A stretch of DNA of 64,000 nucleotides, taken from assembly GCA_009779915.1 (NCBI GenBank), contig WRBA01000002.1, positions 62,001 to 126,000 of the forward strand, written 5' to 3'. The DNA comes from Defluviitaleaceae bacterium. Its GTDB lineage: Bacteria; Bacillota; Clostridia; Lachnospirales; UBA5962. The notes under the pieces are model-generated. The model made no database searches. It was not told the DNA's origin and was given only the letters and a program-made list of their open reading frames with translations. Both the position numbers and the translations under genes were made by a program. Positions 46,539 through 55,195 of the stretch are shown here, in pieces; position 1 is the stretch's first letter; each line of letters opens with the position of its first letter.

Positions 46539-47252
46539 CTACCTCAGCGGAATACGAACCCTGGCATTTACACCAATAACATTATCCAATATAATATCAT
46601 CTATTATATTAATTTTTATAGGTATCAAATGAGTCACTCTCGTAAATGTACCGCCGGTGTTAAAAAACATTGATTGCCCTGTAAGCTCAGCTGCCGTAAC
46701 AAGCCCTATTTCGGAAACATAGCCGTTAAATTGCCTATTGCCAAATACATCTATAGTGACAGTAGCGGGCTGACCAACTTGCACTCTTGCAATATTCGTT
46801 TCTTCTATATTAGCTTGAATGTGCAAGCCGTTAATATCAGCGATAACAGCCAAAACATCCATAGGGGACACTAATTGCTCCGCTACGGCATTTGCTTGCA
46901 CGACAAGTCCATCAAAGGGCGAGCGGAGGGTCTCCCCATTTTCTACCCAGCCGATAACTTCATTTTCCGCAACATAGCGGCCTTGGTAAAGGGTGAACCG
47001 CTCCAATACTCCAGGCGTATTGGAGGATATAGGGATTAAAGTTGTAGTTACCCTTGCATTATCCGTTGTAAGATAATTAACGCTTTGAGTGTAAAAATAC
47101 AGCCCAGCCCCTACGCCTGAGATAAGTATTAGAGTCAAAGCCAGTACTAATATTATTTTCCCTTTTCCATTTTTCTTTTCGGAAGCTTCAGTGGTTTTTG
47201 TAACTTCCTCTTTTGCTTCCTCTTTTTTCTCTTTTACTTTATCATCATCCAT
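46539..47252 (-). CDS. EmrA/HlyD-like membrane fusion protein
   Basis: A 237-residue protein. A Glu/Lys-rich cytoplasmic N terminus (about 1-35) is followed by one membrane helix (IILVLALTLILISGVGAGLYF) and two short lipoyl-like halves (NTPGVLERFTLYQGRYVAEN, SPFDGLVVQANAVAEQLVSP) without a coiled-coil hairpin between them. A beta-barrel-like C terminus ends at LDNVIGVNARVRIPL. The start is ATG 47252, with GAGG 7 nt upstream. It sits 16 nt after the second ABC gene and 22 nt before the lipoprotein adaptor. Lack of the hairpin makes it a shortened adaptor. Confidence 0.85.
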   Translation of the reverse strand: MDDDKVKEKKEEAKEEVTKTTEASEKKNGKGKIILVLALTLILISGVGAGLYFYTQSVNYLTTDNARVTTTLIPISSNTPGVLERFTLYQGRYVAENEVIGWVENGETLRSPFDGLVVQANAVAEQLVSPMDVLAVIADINGLHIQANIEETNIARVQVGQPATVTIDVFGNRQFNGYVSEIGLVTAAELTGQSMFFNTGGTFTRVTHLIPIKINIIDDIILDNVIGVNARVRIPLR

Positions 47253-47268
47253 ATTCAAGCCTCACTTT

Positions 47269-49098
47269 CTATGAAATCATGCCCTCTTCGGTAATACCCT
47301 CAGAGAATTGAGAATTATATAAATCAGCATAAAAGCCGCCGCACTCAAGGAGTTCATTATGATTGCCTTTTTCTATTATATCGCCGTCTTTCATTACAAG
47401 TATTACATCAGCATTTCGTATAGTGGACAATCTATGGGCGATTACAAAACTTGTGCGGTTTTGCATAATTTCTTTCATGGTTTTTTGTATTAAAATTTCC
47501 GTCCGTGTGTCTATTGAACTTGTGGCTTCATCTAAAATCAGTATCGTAGGGTTTTTTAAAATAACCCTGGCTATTGTAAAAAGCTGTTTCTGCCCCTGAG
47601 AAATATTCGACGCTTCCTCGTTTAAAACCATATTATAGCCCCCAGGAAGGGCGCGGATGAAATTGTGGCAATGAGCGGCTTTCGCCGCGGCAATAACCTC
47701 TTCATCGGTGGCATTTGGTGAACCATAGCGTATATTTTCCATAATAGTGGCATTATAAATCCATGTATCTTGCAGTACCATGCCGAAAATATCCCGCAAA
47801 TCACCTCTGGTGAAATCCGTCGCGTCCACTCCGTCAATAAGTATTTTGCCGCCGTTAAGTTCATAAAACCGCATTAAAAGCTTTACAACGGTAGTTTTTC
47901 CAGCCCCGGTAGGTCCTACAATAGCAACTGTTTGCCCTGCACTAATCTCTGCCGAAAAGTCGTTTAATATAATCTTATCAGGATTGTAGCCAAAGCGGAC
48001 ATTTTGGAAAGATACATTGCCTTCGTAATGGTCTTTTTTAAAGGATTTTTCCACATCAGGGGAATCTTCCTCTTCTTCCAAAAACTCAAAAACCCGCTCA
48101 GCCGCCGCAATTGTTGCCTGCATTTGATTACTTGCAACTCCAAGCTCAGCAAGAGGCTGTGTAAAAGTTTGTATATATTGTATAAACGCCTGCACATCCC
48201 CAATAGTTACCGCACGCCGCACTACTAAATAGCCCCCTAAAATACATACGAGTACATAACCTAAATTGCCTACAAAATTGAAAATAGGCTCCACGATATT
48301 TGTCATAAAGTCAGCTTTCCACGCGGATTGGCGCAGTTTTTTATTAGCTTCTATAAACTTCTCTTCGGCTCGTATTTCACCGTTATAAGCCCTTACGATA
48401 TCGTGCCCGCTATAGGTTTCTTCAACTATGCCGCTTAAAGTGCCCAAAGCTTCCTGCTGCTCACTAAAATATACATGAGACCTCTTTAAAACTGCCATCA
48501 TAAGCCACATGGAAAGGGGAATAACAACTAAAGATGCGGCGGTTAAAACTATACTAATAGAAATCATCATAACTAAAACACCGATGATTGTTGTAACAGA
48601 TGTGACCAATTGAGTCAAATTAGTGCTTAGGGTTTGGCTCATAGTATCCACATCATTAGTAATTCTTGAAAGCACCTCACCGTGGGAGCGGGTGTCGTAA
48701 TAGTTTATAGGCAGCCTATGCATTTTTTCCGATATTTCCGTTCGAAGCTTATAAGTCACTTTTACAGAAAGCCTTGAGATAATAATTTCCTGCGCCAAAT
48801 GGCAAAGTGCTGATATAATGTATAACCCAATCAGCCATCCTGTAATCCTCATCATATAGGGGAAATTAGTTAAAAGCCCTGTGCCAAGCCAATGAGCAAC
48901 AACTCCATCTACAAGAGCTGTTGTTACCCGTCCCAAAAGCCTTGGGCCAATAACTGAAAACACAGTGGAAAACATTGCAAAAAGAAACACTACAATAAAC
49001 GCTGCTTTATGAGGCGATAAGTATATTATAAGCTTTTTAACAGTTTGCTTAGGGTCTTTTGCCTGTTTTGCTAAGCCTTCACCCATTTCAAAGTCCAT
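47269..49098 (-). CDS. ABC exporter, ATP-binding/permease half (consensus-site subunit)
   Basis: A 609-residue half-transporter: six membrane helices (about 40-330) and a C-terminal nucleotide-binding domain with Walker A GPTGAGKTTVVKLL, signature NISQGQKQLFTIARVIL, and Walker B LILDEATSSID with the catalytic Glu. ATG 49098 lies inside the end of the upstream gene (11-bp overlap) and has AGGAGG just before it, showing translational coupling. With the subunit encoded upstream, which has Asp in place of that Glu, it should form a heterodimeric exporter of the BmrCD/LmrCD type. Substrates of such pumps are drugs or peptides. Confidence 0.93.
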   Translation of the reverse strand: MDFEMGEGLAKQAKDPKQTVKKLIIYLSPHKAAFIVVFLFAMFSTVFSVIGPRLLGRVTTALVDGVVAHWLGTGLLTNFPYMMRITGWLIGLYIISALCHLAQEIIISRLSVKVTYKLRTEISEKMHRLPINYYDTRSHGEVLSRITNDVDTMSQTLSTNLTQLVTSVTTIIGVLVMMISISIVLTAASLVVIPLSMWLMMAVLKRSHVYFSEQQEALGTLSGIVEETYSGHDIVRAYNGEIRAEEKFIEANKKLRQSAWKADFMTNIVEPIFNFVGNLGYVLVCILGGYLVVRRAVTIGDVQAFIQYIQTFTQPLAELGVASNQMQATIAAAERVFEFLEEEEDSPDVEKSFKKDHYEGNVSFQNVRFGYNPDKIILNDFSAEISAGQTVAIVGPTGAGKTTVVKLLMRFYELNGGKILIDGVDATDFTRGDLRDIFGMVLQDTWIYNATIMENIRYGSPNATDEEVIAAAKAAHCHNFIRALPGGYNMVLNEEASNISQGQKQLFTIARVILKNPTILILDEATSSIDTRTEILIQKTMKEIMQNRTSFVIAHRLSTIRNADVILVMKDGDIIEKGNHNELLECGGFYADLYNSQFSEGITEEGMIS

Positions 49099-50836
49099 TA
49101 TTAACCTCCTCGTCCGAAAGCTGGGAGGAAGCAATTTCTTTGTATACCTCACAGTTTTTAAGGAGTTCTGAATGAGTGCCTTGCCCGGCAATATTACCGT
49201 TATCCAAAACCACTATCTTATCAGCATCCATAATTGAAGAGATTCGCTGAGCGATTATGACTATTGTACAATCTTTCATTTTCTTCTTAAGTGCCTGGCG
49301 AAGGAGGGCATCAGTCTTTAAATCAAGTGCCGAGAAACTATCATCAAACAAGTAAATTTGTGCCTTTTTAACCAAGGCTCTGGCAATAGAAAGTCTTTGA
49401 CGCTGCCCGCCGGAGAAATTAGAGCCTCCTTGTGCTACATTGGACTCGTAGCCATCTTCTTTTTCCTTGATAAAGTCCGCTGATTGTGCCGTTTCAGCGG
49501 CATCATAAAGAGTTTCATCTGCAGCATTTTTGTCAGCATAAAGCAGATTGGAGCGGATGGTGCCGGTAAAAAGCACAGCTTTCTGAGAGATATAGCCGAC
49601 TTTATTGTGCAAATCTTCCTTATGAATATCTCTGATATCTATACCATCAACAAGTACAGCCCCTCCTGTAACATCAAAAAAGCGCAGTATAAGCTTAAAT
49701 ACAGAAGTTTTCCCTGAGCCGGTGGAGCCGATGATTGCAGTAGTCTCTCCGGGCTTTGCGCTGAAACTAATGTCATTAAGTACATTGTCATCACTTTCCA
49801 GGGCATCAGGATAACGAAAACTTACATTCTTAAACTCAATTTCACCCTTAAAATCATCAGGCAAGGGGAGAGGTTTGTTTTTATAAGGAACGCCTCCCTC
49901 GGCTTCTAAAACTTCTTTTATACGCTCGGCACTGACAACAGCACGAGGCAATATAACAAGCATAATAGCAACCATTAAAAAAGCAAAAATAATCAGTAAT
50001 CCATATTGCAAAAAGGCAAAGATATCCCCTATATCAATTTGAAAAGCGGACACCTGCCTTGCCCCAACCCAAACAATTAGGGCAGTTGTAATATTTAAAA
50101 TCAACATTATAGTTGGCATTATAAATGAAAATGCCTGATCAACAAATAAATTTGTATCGGCCAAATCTTTATTTGCCTTGTCGAAACGTTTTTTCTCAAA
50201 GCTTTGGGTGGAAAAAGCGCGCACAACTAAAATACCGCTTAAATTTTCACGGGAAACAAGGTTTAGCCTGTCTATTAAAACTTGTATCAGCTTATATTTT
50301 GGAAACGCCACAAAAAACAATATAACCATAGCACCTACCATAGTAATAGTAGCAAGGGCAATTATCCAAGTCATAGAAGGGCTTCTCTCTAGGGCTCGTA
50401 TAATACCGCCAATGCCTATAATAGGGGCGTAAATAAATTGGCGGATAGCCATAGTTAAAGCACTTTGTACCTGCATTATATCATTTGTGGTTCTTGTTAT
50501 AAGAGATGAAGTTGAGAAGCGATTAACTTCGGCACTGGAGAAACGCAGGATTTTTTTAAACACGGCTTCACGTAAATCATTGGCAACACCTGTAGCTGTC
50601 CTTGCAGTGAAAAAGCCCGCTCCAAGGGCTGTAAAAACACTAAGCAGTGTTATTAAAAGCATTATCAAACCATTTCGCCAAATAACGGAAATATGACCGG
50701 GCAGCACACCGTCATTTACAATATTAGCCATATAGCTGGGCAATATGAGTGCCAAAATAGCCTCTGTAAAAAGAAGCAGAGCCGCGCATAAAATCATACC
50801 GCTATAAGGTTTCATAAATTCAAAAATTTTTGACAT
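49088..50836 (-). CDS. ABC exporter, ATP-binding/permease half (degenerate-site subunit)
   Basis: A 582-residue half-transporter with about six membrane helices and a nucleotide-binding domain: Walker A GSTGSGKTSVFKLI, signature SNFSGGQRQRLSIARAL, and Walker B YLFDDSFSALD. The catalytic Glu is replaced by Asp, the hallmark of the degenerate subunit in heterodimeric exporters. It overlaps the second subunit gene. Its ribosome-binding site is weak (GAGTAA), unlike its neighbours. Upstream lies a family A repeat, then the MerR gene on the same strand, so MerR-driven transcription may extend into this operon. Confidence 0.93.
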   Translation of the reverse strand: MSKIFEFMKPYSGMILCAALLLFTEAILALILPSYMANIVNDGVLPGHISVIWRNGLIMLLITLLSVFTALGAGFFTARTATGVANDLREAVFKKILRFSSAEVNRFSTSSLITRTTNDIMQVQSALTMAIRQFIYAPIIGIGGIIRALERSPSMTWIIALATITMVGAMVILFFVAFPKYKLIQVLIDRLNLVSRENLSGILVVRAFSTQSFEKKRFDKANKDLADTNLFVDQAFSFIMPTIMLILNITTALIVWVGARQVSAFQIDIGDIFAFLQYGLLIIFAFLMVAIMLVILPRAVVSAERIKEVLEAEGGVPYKNKPLPLPDDFKGEIEFKNVSFRYPDALESDDNVLNDISFSAKPGETTAIIGSTGSGKTSVFKLILRFFDVTGGAVLVDGIDIRDIHKEDLHNKVGYISQKAVLFTGTIRSNLLYADKNAADETLYDAAETAQSADFIKEKEDGYESNVAQGGSNFSGGQRQRLSIARALVKKAQIYLFDDSFSALDLKTDALLRQALKKKMKDCTIVIIAQRISSIMDADKIVVLDNGNIAGQGTHSELLKNCEVYKEIASSQLSDEEVNNGL

Positions 50837-50858
50837 AGGAATATTTACTCAACTTTAC

Positions 50859-50979
50859 TTTAAAGTTTATGAACGCCCCGAAATTCGTACATTTCTTTGA
50901 GTGCATCGTAGATGCAAGAATGTAAGCAAAATGTACGAATTCTCGAGGCTCGTTTAAGATCATTTTGGTCTTAAACGAC
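50859..50979. repeat. Dispersed double-hairpin repeat family A, copy 3 (enlarged apex)
   Basis: A 121-bp copy. The flanks and hairpin 2 match copies 1 and 2, but 26 extra bases occur at the top of hairpin 1 and themselves fold (TGCATC-GTA-GATGCA), so the stem is lengthened rather than broken. One G-C pair in hairpin 2 is a U-G here. It lies between the MerR gene and the exporter operon. Confidence 0.85.
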
Positions 50980-51051
50980 CTTAGGATACAATCAATCATT
51001 ATACACTATTGCATAAGGCAAAAGTCAATAGGAAATATAATTATAAATAAG

Positions 51052-51855
51052 CTACATCTTTTCTGTTTTATTTTGTACATACAAACCAAATGGGTCAGTG
51101 TTTAATTTGGTGAGGTAAATATCTAATGCCCCATAGATAAAAGTGCTTGCAGGTTTATCATTAAATTTTTCATCGAAACTATTATGGATTTTAGCAAGTT
51201 TAGATATTAAATTCATATCGCCTTTTACAAATGTTATGAGCAGTTCCCAATATGACTTGGCAAATAATTGACCTTTATCGCTCTCGGGCAGTATACCTTT
51301 TTTGTGAAGCCTTGTTCCCTCTATGTTTAAGCAGTTTAGGGTTTTTACTATTTTTGCAGCACTCTCTTTGTCGTATTGCCGCAAGTGGTCGAATAGTTCA
51401 TCATCAAAATGTTTTATAGCCCAGTAATGCACATTTTTCATTTGCAAATTTTCAATGATAGCTGCGTATTTCCTAAAATCTACTGACTGCATTTGCAGTA
51501 CTTCCGCTTTAAGCATCTCTATGGTCTCTAAAGATTCAGCAAGCTGCTTCATTTTTTCGCGGATAGCTGTGGCTTGTTCCGTAAGTGCATCAGCAACATC
51601 ATCCGGGGTTTCCAATGTTACAAAGTGGTTTTTTATATCGTCAAGAGAGAAGCCTAAATGTTTCATCGCTAATATTTGGTTTAACGCTACCATATCTTTA
51701 TCGCTGTAAAGCCTATAACCGCTCTTGCTCTCTGACGACGGCGGCAATAGTCCGGCCTTATCGTAATAATGAAGAGTACGGACTGTAACTCCCATCTTCT
51801 TAGCAAGTTCGCCTACAGTCATATAATTCTCAGGAATAGCCCTATATTTATCCAT
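51052..51855 (-). CDS. MerR-family transcriptional activator
   Basis: A 267-residue regulator. The N-terminal MerR domain (TVGELAKKMGVTVRTLHYYD, KAGLLPPSSESKSGYRLYSD) is followed by a coiled coil (about 85-135, TEQATAIREKMKQLAESLET) and a helical C-terminal part about 130 residues long, large enough for a TipA-like drug-binding domain, though I cannot confirm the class. The start is ATG 51855: an upstream ATG at 51876 overlaps the -10 of the promoter, so it cannot be in a leader. Such proteins bend DNA to activate promoters with a 19-bp spacer, exactly what precedes this gene, so it is likely self-activating and may also serve the exporter operon. Confidence 0.92.
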   Translation of the reverse strand: MDKYRAIPENYMTVGELAKKMGVTVRTLHYYDKAGLLPPSSESKSGYRLYSDKDMVALNQILAMKHLGFSLDDIKNHFVTLETPDDVADALTEQATAIREKMKQLAESLETIEMLKAEVLQMQSVDFRKYAAIIENLQMKNVHYWAIKHFDDELFDHLRQYDKESAAKIVKTLNCLNIEGTRLHKKGILPESDKGQLFAKSYWELLITFVKGDMNLISKLAKIHNSFDEKFNDKPASTFIYGALDIYLTKLNTDPFGLYVQNKTEKM

Positions 51856-51874
51856 ATCAACACCTCGCAGCAAC

Positions 51875-51905
51875 ATTATAAACCCTGACGCAAGGTTAGG
51901 GTCAA
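51875..51905 (-). promoter_or_regulatory. MerR-type promoter with 19-bp spacer and operator
   Basis: On the minus strand a -35 TTGACC (51900-51905) and -10 TATAAT (51875-51880) are 19 nt apart, the over-long spacing used by MerR regulators. The spacer and -35 carry a dyad CCCTAAC-5 nt-GTCAGGG with one unpaired position in each arm, a typical MerR operator. The gene directly downstream encodes a MerR protein. Confidence 0.85.
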
Positions 51906-51919
51906 TATTTTTTTAAAAA

Positions 51920-53407
51920 TCACAAATAAACATTTCGCGTTGCAATTTTATTACAAAAAACGCTGTCATGTTCTACAAACAGTATTGTTGGCTGATATTC
52001 GGCAAGCAAATTTTCAATTTGCATACGAGATATTACATCGATATAATTTAGGGGTTCATCCCAAATAAGAATATGGGATTTTTCGCATAAACTCCTGGCA
52101 ATAAGGACTTTTTTCTTTTGTCCTGCGCTAAAATCCTCCAATTTTTTATCAAACTGTACTCTTGAAAAGTCAAGCTTACGCAAAATAGCTTTAAAGAGAG
52201 TTTCGTCTAAGCCGTTTTCTCTGATAAATGCAGACAGACCGCCTTTAAGATAAGACGTATCCTGGGAAATATATGAAATGGATAAACCGCTGCTTTTTTC
52301 AAAGTTTCCGGTATACTGCAAGCCCTCACCGCAGACTAATTTAATAATACTCGACTTGCCTGATCCGTTTTTACCACATAATGATATGCGCTCACTTTTT
52401 TCGATGGTTAAGTTGATATTTTCGCAAACTATTTTGTCGCCATAAAATATAGATACGTCTTTAAGTGAAATAAGTCTATTATGATGATAGTCAAGCTGGG
52501 CTAATTTAAGGGATTCAGAGGATTCAATATTTTTAAGGAGTTTGGATTTTTCCTCGCTCGCGCTTTCGTAACGACCTTGTATTACTTTGCTGCGCTTCAT
52601 CATTTTAGCTGATTTGGCTGCTTCATAAGGTCGCCTGCCTATGCTTTTTTCGATATTTTTTGGATTGAAGCCGATTTTTCGGCTCTCAGCTTTATCAGAC
52701 CACATGGCCTTCTCTCTTGCGGTTTTTTCAAGGCGTTTAATCTCTTTTTTTAACTTATCATTTTGGGCAAGCTGGGAGCTATCCTGCCTTTCCTTATTCA
52801 AAAGCCAGGATGAGAAATTACCCCGCTGTATTTCAATATCAACTTTATTTATGGAAAGAATATGAGAGATACATCCGTCAAGAAAAGCCCGGTCATGAGA
52901 GACTAATATATAGCCCTTTTTACCCTTTAAATACTTGCTTACTATCTCTCTGCCCTGTGAATCGAGATGATTTGTAGGCTCATCAATTAAAAGAAAGCTG
53001 TTTTCTTTTAAAAATAGGGCAGCAAGCATAATTTTTGTCCGCTCTCCATTTGAAAGAGTGTAAAATGGGCGGTATAATACTTCACTTTCCACCTCAAGTA
53101 ATGATAATTCCCGCTCCAGTTCCCATTTTTGGTAAGATGGATAAATATTTTTTACAATAGAGATTGTACTTAAGCTTTCATCGGATATTTCAAATGGGAA
53201 ATATTCAAACTTACAAGGTATGCTTATTGTGCCTCCATATGGGAATTTACCCATAAGCAAATTTAGGAAAGTTGTTTTGCCTCGCCCATTTCTTCCTGTA
53301 AATCCCAATTTCCAATCGGTATCTATTTGAAAACTTACATTTTCAAAGATATTGTCATAACTGCCTTCGTAGGCAAATGTTAGGTTTGTTATATTAATCA
53401 ATGCCAT
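51920..53407 (-). CDS. ABC-F ribosome-protection protein, Lsa-type
   Basis: A 495-residue soluble protein with two ABC domains and no membrane helix. Domain 1 has GRNGRGKTTFLNLL, signature TLSNGERTKIML and Walker B LLIDEPTNHLDSQG. The linker (about 180-300) is long and basic (KLKKEIKRLEKTAREK...WSDKAESRKIG). Domain 2 has CGKNGSGKSSIIKLV and WDEPLNYIDVISRMQ. The N terminus (LINITNLTFAYEGSYDNIFE) and domain 1 resemble Lsa-type proteins that remove lincosamide, pleuromutilin or streptogramin A antibiotics from the ribosome. Resistance is inferred from family; activity was not tested. An attenuator-like leader lies upstream. Confidence 0.9.
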   Translation of the reverse strand: MALINITNLTFAYEGSYDNIFENVSFQIDTDWKLGFTGRNGRGKTTFLNLLMGKFPYGGTISIPCKFEYFPFEISDESLSTISIVKNIYPSYQKWELERELSLLEVESEVLYRPFYTLSNGERTKIMLAALFLKENSFLLIDEPTNHLDSQGREIVSKYLKGKKGYILVSHDRAFLDGCISHILSINKVDIEIQRGNFSSWLLNKERQDSSQLAQNDKLKKEIKRLEKTAREKAMWSDKAESRKIGFNPKNIEKSIGRRPYEAAKSAKMMKRSKVIQGRYESASEEKSKLLKNIESSESLKLAQLDYHHNRLISLKDVSIFYGDKIVCENINLTIEKSERISLCGKNGSGKSSIIKLVCGEGLQYTGNFEKSSGLSISYISQDTSYLKGGLSAFIRENGLDETLFKAILRKLDFSRVQFDKKLEDFSAGQKKKVLIARSLCEKSHILIWDEPLNYIDVISRMQIENLLAEYQPTILFVEHDSVFCNKIATRNVYL

Positions 53408-53440
53408 AATGTGTCCCTTTGTCCCTTTCTAAAGCGCAAT

Positions 53441-53473
53441 AAAAAGCTGCAAGAAAGTTAATTCCCGCAGCTT
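53441..53473 (-). terminator. Predicted attenuator terminator in the ABC-F leader
   Basis: On the minus strand AAGCTGC (53467-53473) pairs with GCAGCTT (53444-53450) and is followed by TTTTATT. It lies about 35 nt before the ABC-F start. Its 3' arm overlaps a segment (53449-53460) that pairs perfectly over 12 bp with an upstream segment (53577-53588) inside the leader ORF, giving an alternative fold. Confidence 0.75.
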
Positions 53474-53506
53474 CAAAATGCACATTAGCAGAAACGCGAA
53501 TCGTTT

Positions 53507-53596
53507 CTACAGAAAGGTGCAACGAGATTTTGCAAAGCAAAATCGAGTGGCTATGCAAAAAAAGCGCAAAAATTCGTAACTTTCTTGCTTGGACAT
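53507..53596 (-). CDS. Predicted leader ORF of the ABC-F attenuator
   Basis: An ATG at 53596 opens a 29-codon frame ending TAG at 53507-53509, encoding a Phe/Cys/Arg-rich peptide that begins MSKQESYEFLRFFCIATRFC. The 12-nt upstream half of the alternative stem (53577-53588) lies in its fourth to seventh codons, so a ribosome stalled early in this frame would free or hide that segment and change the fate of the terminator. No clear ribosome-binding site precedes it, and an in-frame ATG further upstream exists. This is inference from layout. Confidence 0.5.
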   Translation of the reverse strand: MSKQESYEFLRFFCIATRFCFAKSRCTFL

Positions 53597-53703
53597 AACA
53601 AAAAAACTTGTTTTTTGTACATCCTGCATTACTTAGCAAGAAATATTACGCATTTTTTCACCCCTTGTTTATATTTATAATGTTTCATTACAAGTTAATT
53701 TTA

Positions 53704-54804
53704 TCAAAAATCACCCTCTTTGTCAATCCTATAGCTAACGGTTTTAAGCCAATAACCATGTTTTCCCTCTTCTATATCTTTACAATCACAGCAGCTAAAC
53801 TCAATAAGCCCTGATACATGGGCACTGTCTTTGCTGATTTTTGTATAAATATCAGGCATACCAAAAATAATCTGTGAGATGTTATCTTGGTTTTTATACC
53901 CAAGTATTAAATGGTTGAATTTCTTATATGCCGCCACTATGAGATAATCATCTTTAAGATGTTTAAACTCGTCCGGAAGGTAATTAAGCTCATTAGGCGT
54001 TATACGTACCCATTGTAAATCTGAGTCCTGCTCTTTAAAAGGGCGTATCTTTGAACAGTTTACAAAAATATTTTGTAAATTTACCATCTCAGACTCACTA
54101 AGACCTACACTCTCAGCAGGGGTATCGGCTTCGGATAAAGCCTCTACTTTGTAGTTATCTTCCGTTATATTATCAATTTCACTTAGTTTTTCGTTAATTT
54201 TTTTAGCCATATCTTTAAAGGTTTTTTCAGCGGCACCTTCTTCGAGTGTCTCAAAAAACTCCGGTGGTGAAACGGCTTCCGGCGGGGGAGGGATTTCATC
54301 TTTTTCAAGGAAAAGGGTATTTGGCTCAGGGTCATTTTCAGGCAATTCATCTTTAATAGGTTCAGCATATGCAGTTTCCGGCAGCTTTTTACTGTGAATA
54401 TGCAAATTATTCTTCCAAGCAACTTCTCTGTCCCTGTGACCTACAATTGGTGCTTTTATAGCATTTCCATCTAAAATCATCATTCCGGCTACATTAAAAG
54501 CATTAAGCGCAATGCCGGAACCGTCTACATCATCAGCACTGCATTCCCATTTAAGCTCCGCACTGCCTTTATCACTTACTATTATTCTTCCAATATCAAT
54601 TGCCGCCCCCGATACATTGTCCGAAGATACTATATACGCGTTGCAAATTACCCCCGGCTTTAAATTCTGGACACTAAAACTTACCTTGCCGGATTCTCCT
54701 TTGGCTTCGAGGACACATTTTCCAAGAGCTTTTTTACCTTTCATTGTAAATTCGGTTGTGTTTTCACTTAATATTATTTGATATCTCTGATAATTTTGAG
54801 ACAT
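53704..54804 (-). CDS. Hypothetical protein with Pro/Glu-rich linker
   Basis: A 366-residue soluble protein that I cannot name. Residues 1-125 look like a beta-rich domain with repeated Gly/Ser strands (GKVSFSVQNLKPGVICNAYI, GSAELKWECSADDVDGSGIA). A Pro/Glu-rich linker follows (about 150-190), then a helical stretch and a C-terminal domain (about 255-366) with LQWVRITPNELNYLPDEFKH, GYKNQDNISQIIFGMPDIY and paired Cys in FSCCDCKD. No signal peptide or membrane helix. Similar two-part proteins occur in spore-forming Clostridia, but I infer no function. It is a single-gene unit. Confidence 0.75.
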   Translation of the reverse strand: MSQNYQRYQIILSENTTEFTMKGKKALGKCVLEAKGESGKVSFSVQNLKPGVICNAYIVSSDNVSGAAIDIGRIIVSDKGSAELKWECSADDVDGSGIALNAFNVAGMMILDGNAIKAPIVGHRDREVAWKNNLHIHSKKLPETAYAEPIKDELPENDPEPNTLFLEKDEIPPPPEAVSPPEFFETLEEGAAEKTFKDMAKKINEKLSEIDNITEDNYKVEALSEADTPAESVGLSESEMVNLQNIFVNCSKIRPFKEQDSDLQWVRITPNELNYLPDEFKHLKDDYLIVAAYKKFNHLILGYKNQDNISQIIFGMPDIYTKISKDSAHVSGLIEFSCCDCKDIEEGKHGYWLKTVSYRIDKEGDF

Positions 54805-55195
54805 ATTTACATCCTCCCTAATAGAAAACAGAATCTATTAAGGTATATTCACATACGTAAGAGAATATAACCAAGGCTCTTAGAGCTTGTTTAGTATCTC
54901 ACTTTCTTGTGCGCTTTTTCAGGTTTATCGACTATAAAACAAAGTTTCAATGGGCAGCAAACGCCGCCGCCGTATAGTCGGAGATATTGCAAGGAGAAAA
55001 GGATTGTGATATACTATTGATTATTGATGGTTAGCTGTATATTATAGATAGATACCACATAACTATTTGTGCAGAAAAGCAGTGAATGCTTTTGAAAAAA
55101 CAATTTTTGCAAGAGTTATTTGTTTATAATCTTTGCCCCGCCCTTTGGGCGGGGCAGTTATCCTAATAACCTAAGATAAATTAAAGGAGATCACC
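54805..55195. other. 391-bp gene-free stretch with two hairpins
   Basis: No gene is seen. CGACTATA (54929-54936) and TATAGTCG (54973-54980) could form a distant stem around GC-rich DNA. GCCCCGCCC-TTT-GGGCGGGGC (55135-55155) is a very stable 9-bp stem 40 nt before the YgiQ start, without a T-run. It may be a leader or a terminator remnant. Confidence 0.5.

Noticed and set aside
53394-53639. An 81-codon frame overlapping the ABC-F start
   Set aside because: It runs through the terminator and leader hairpins, overlaps the ABC-F ATG out of frame and has no ribosome-binding site; a shorter leader frame explains the region better.
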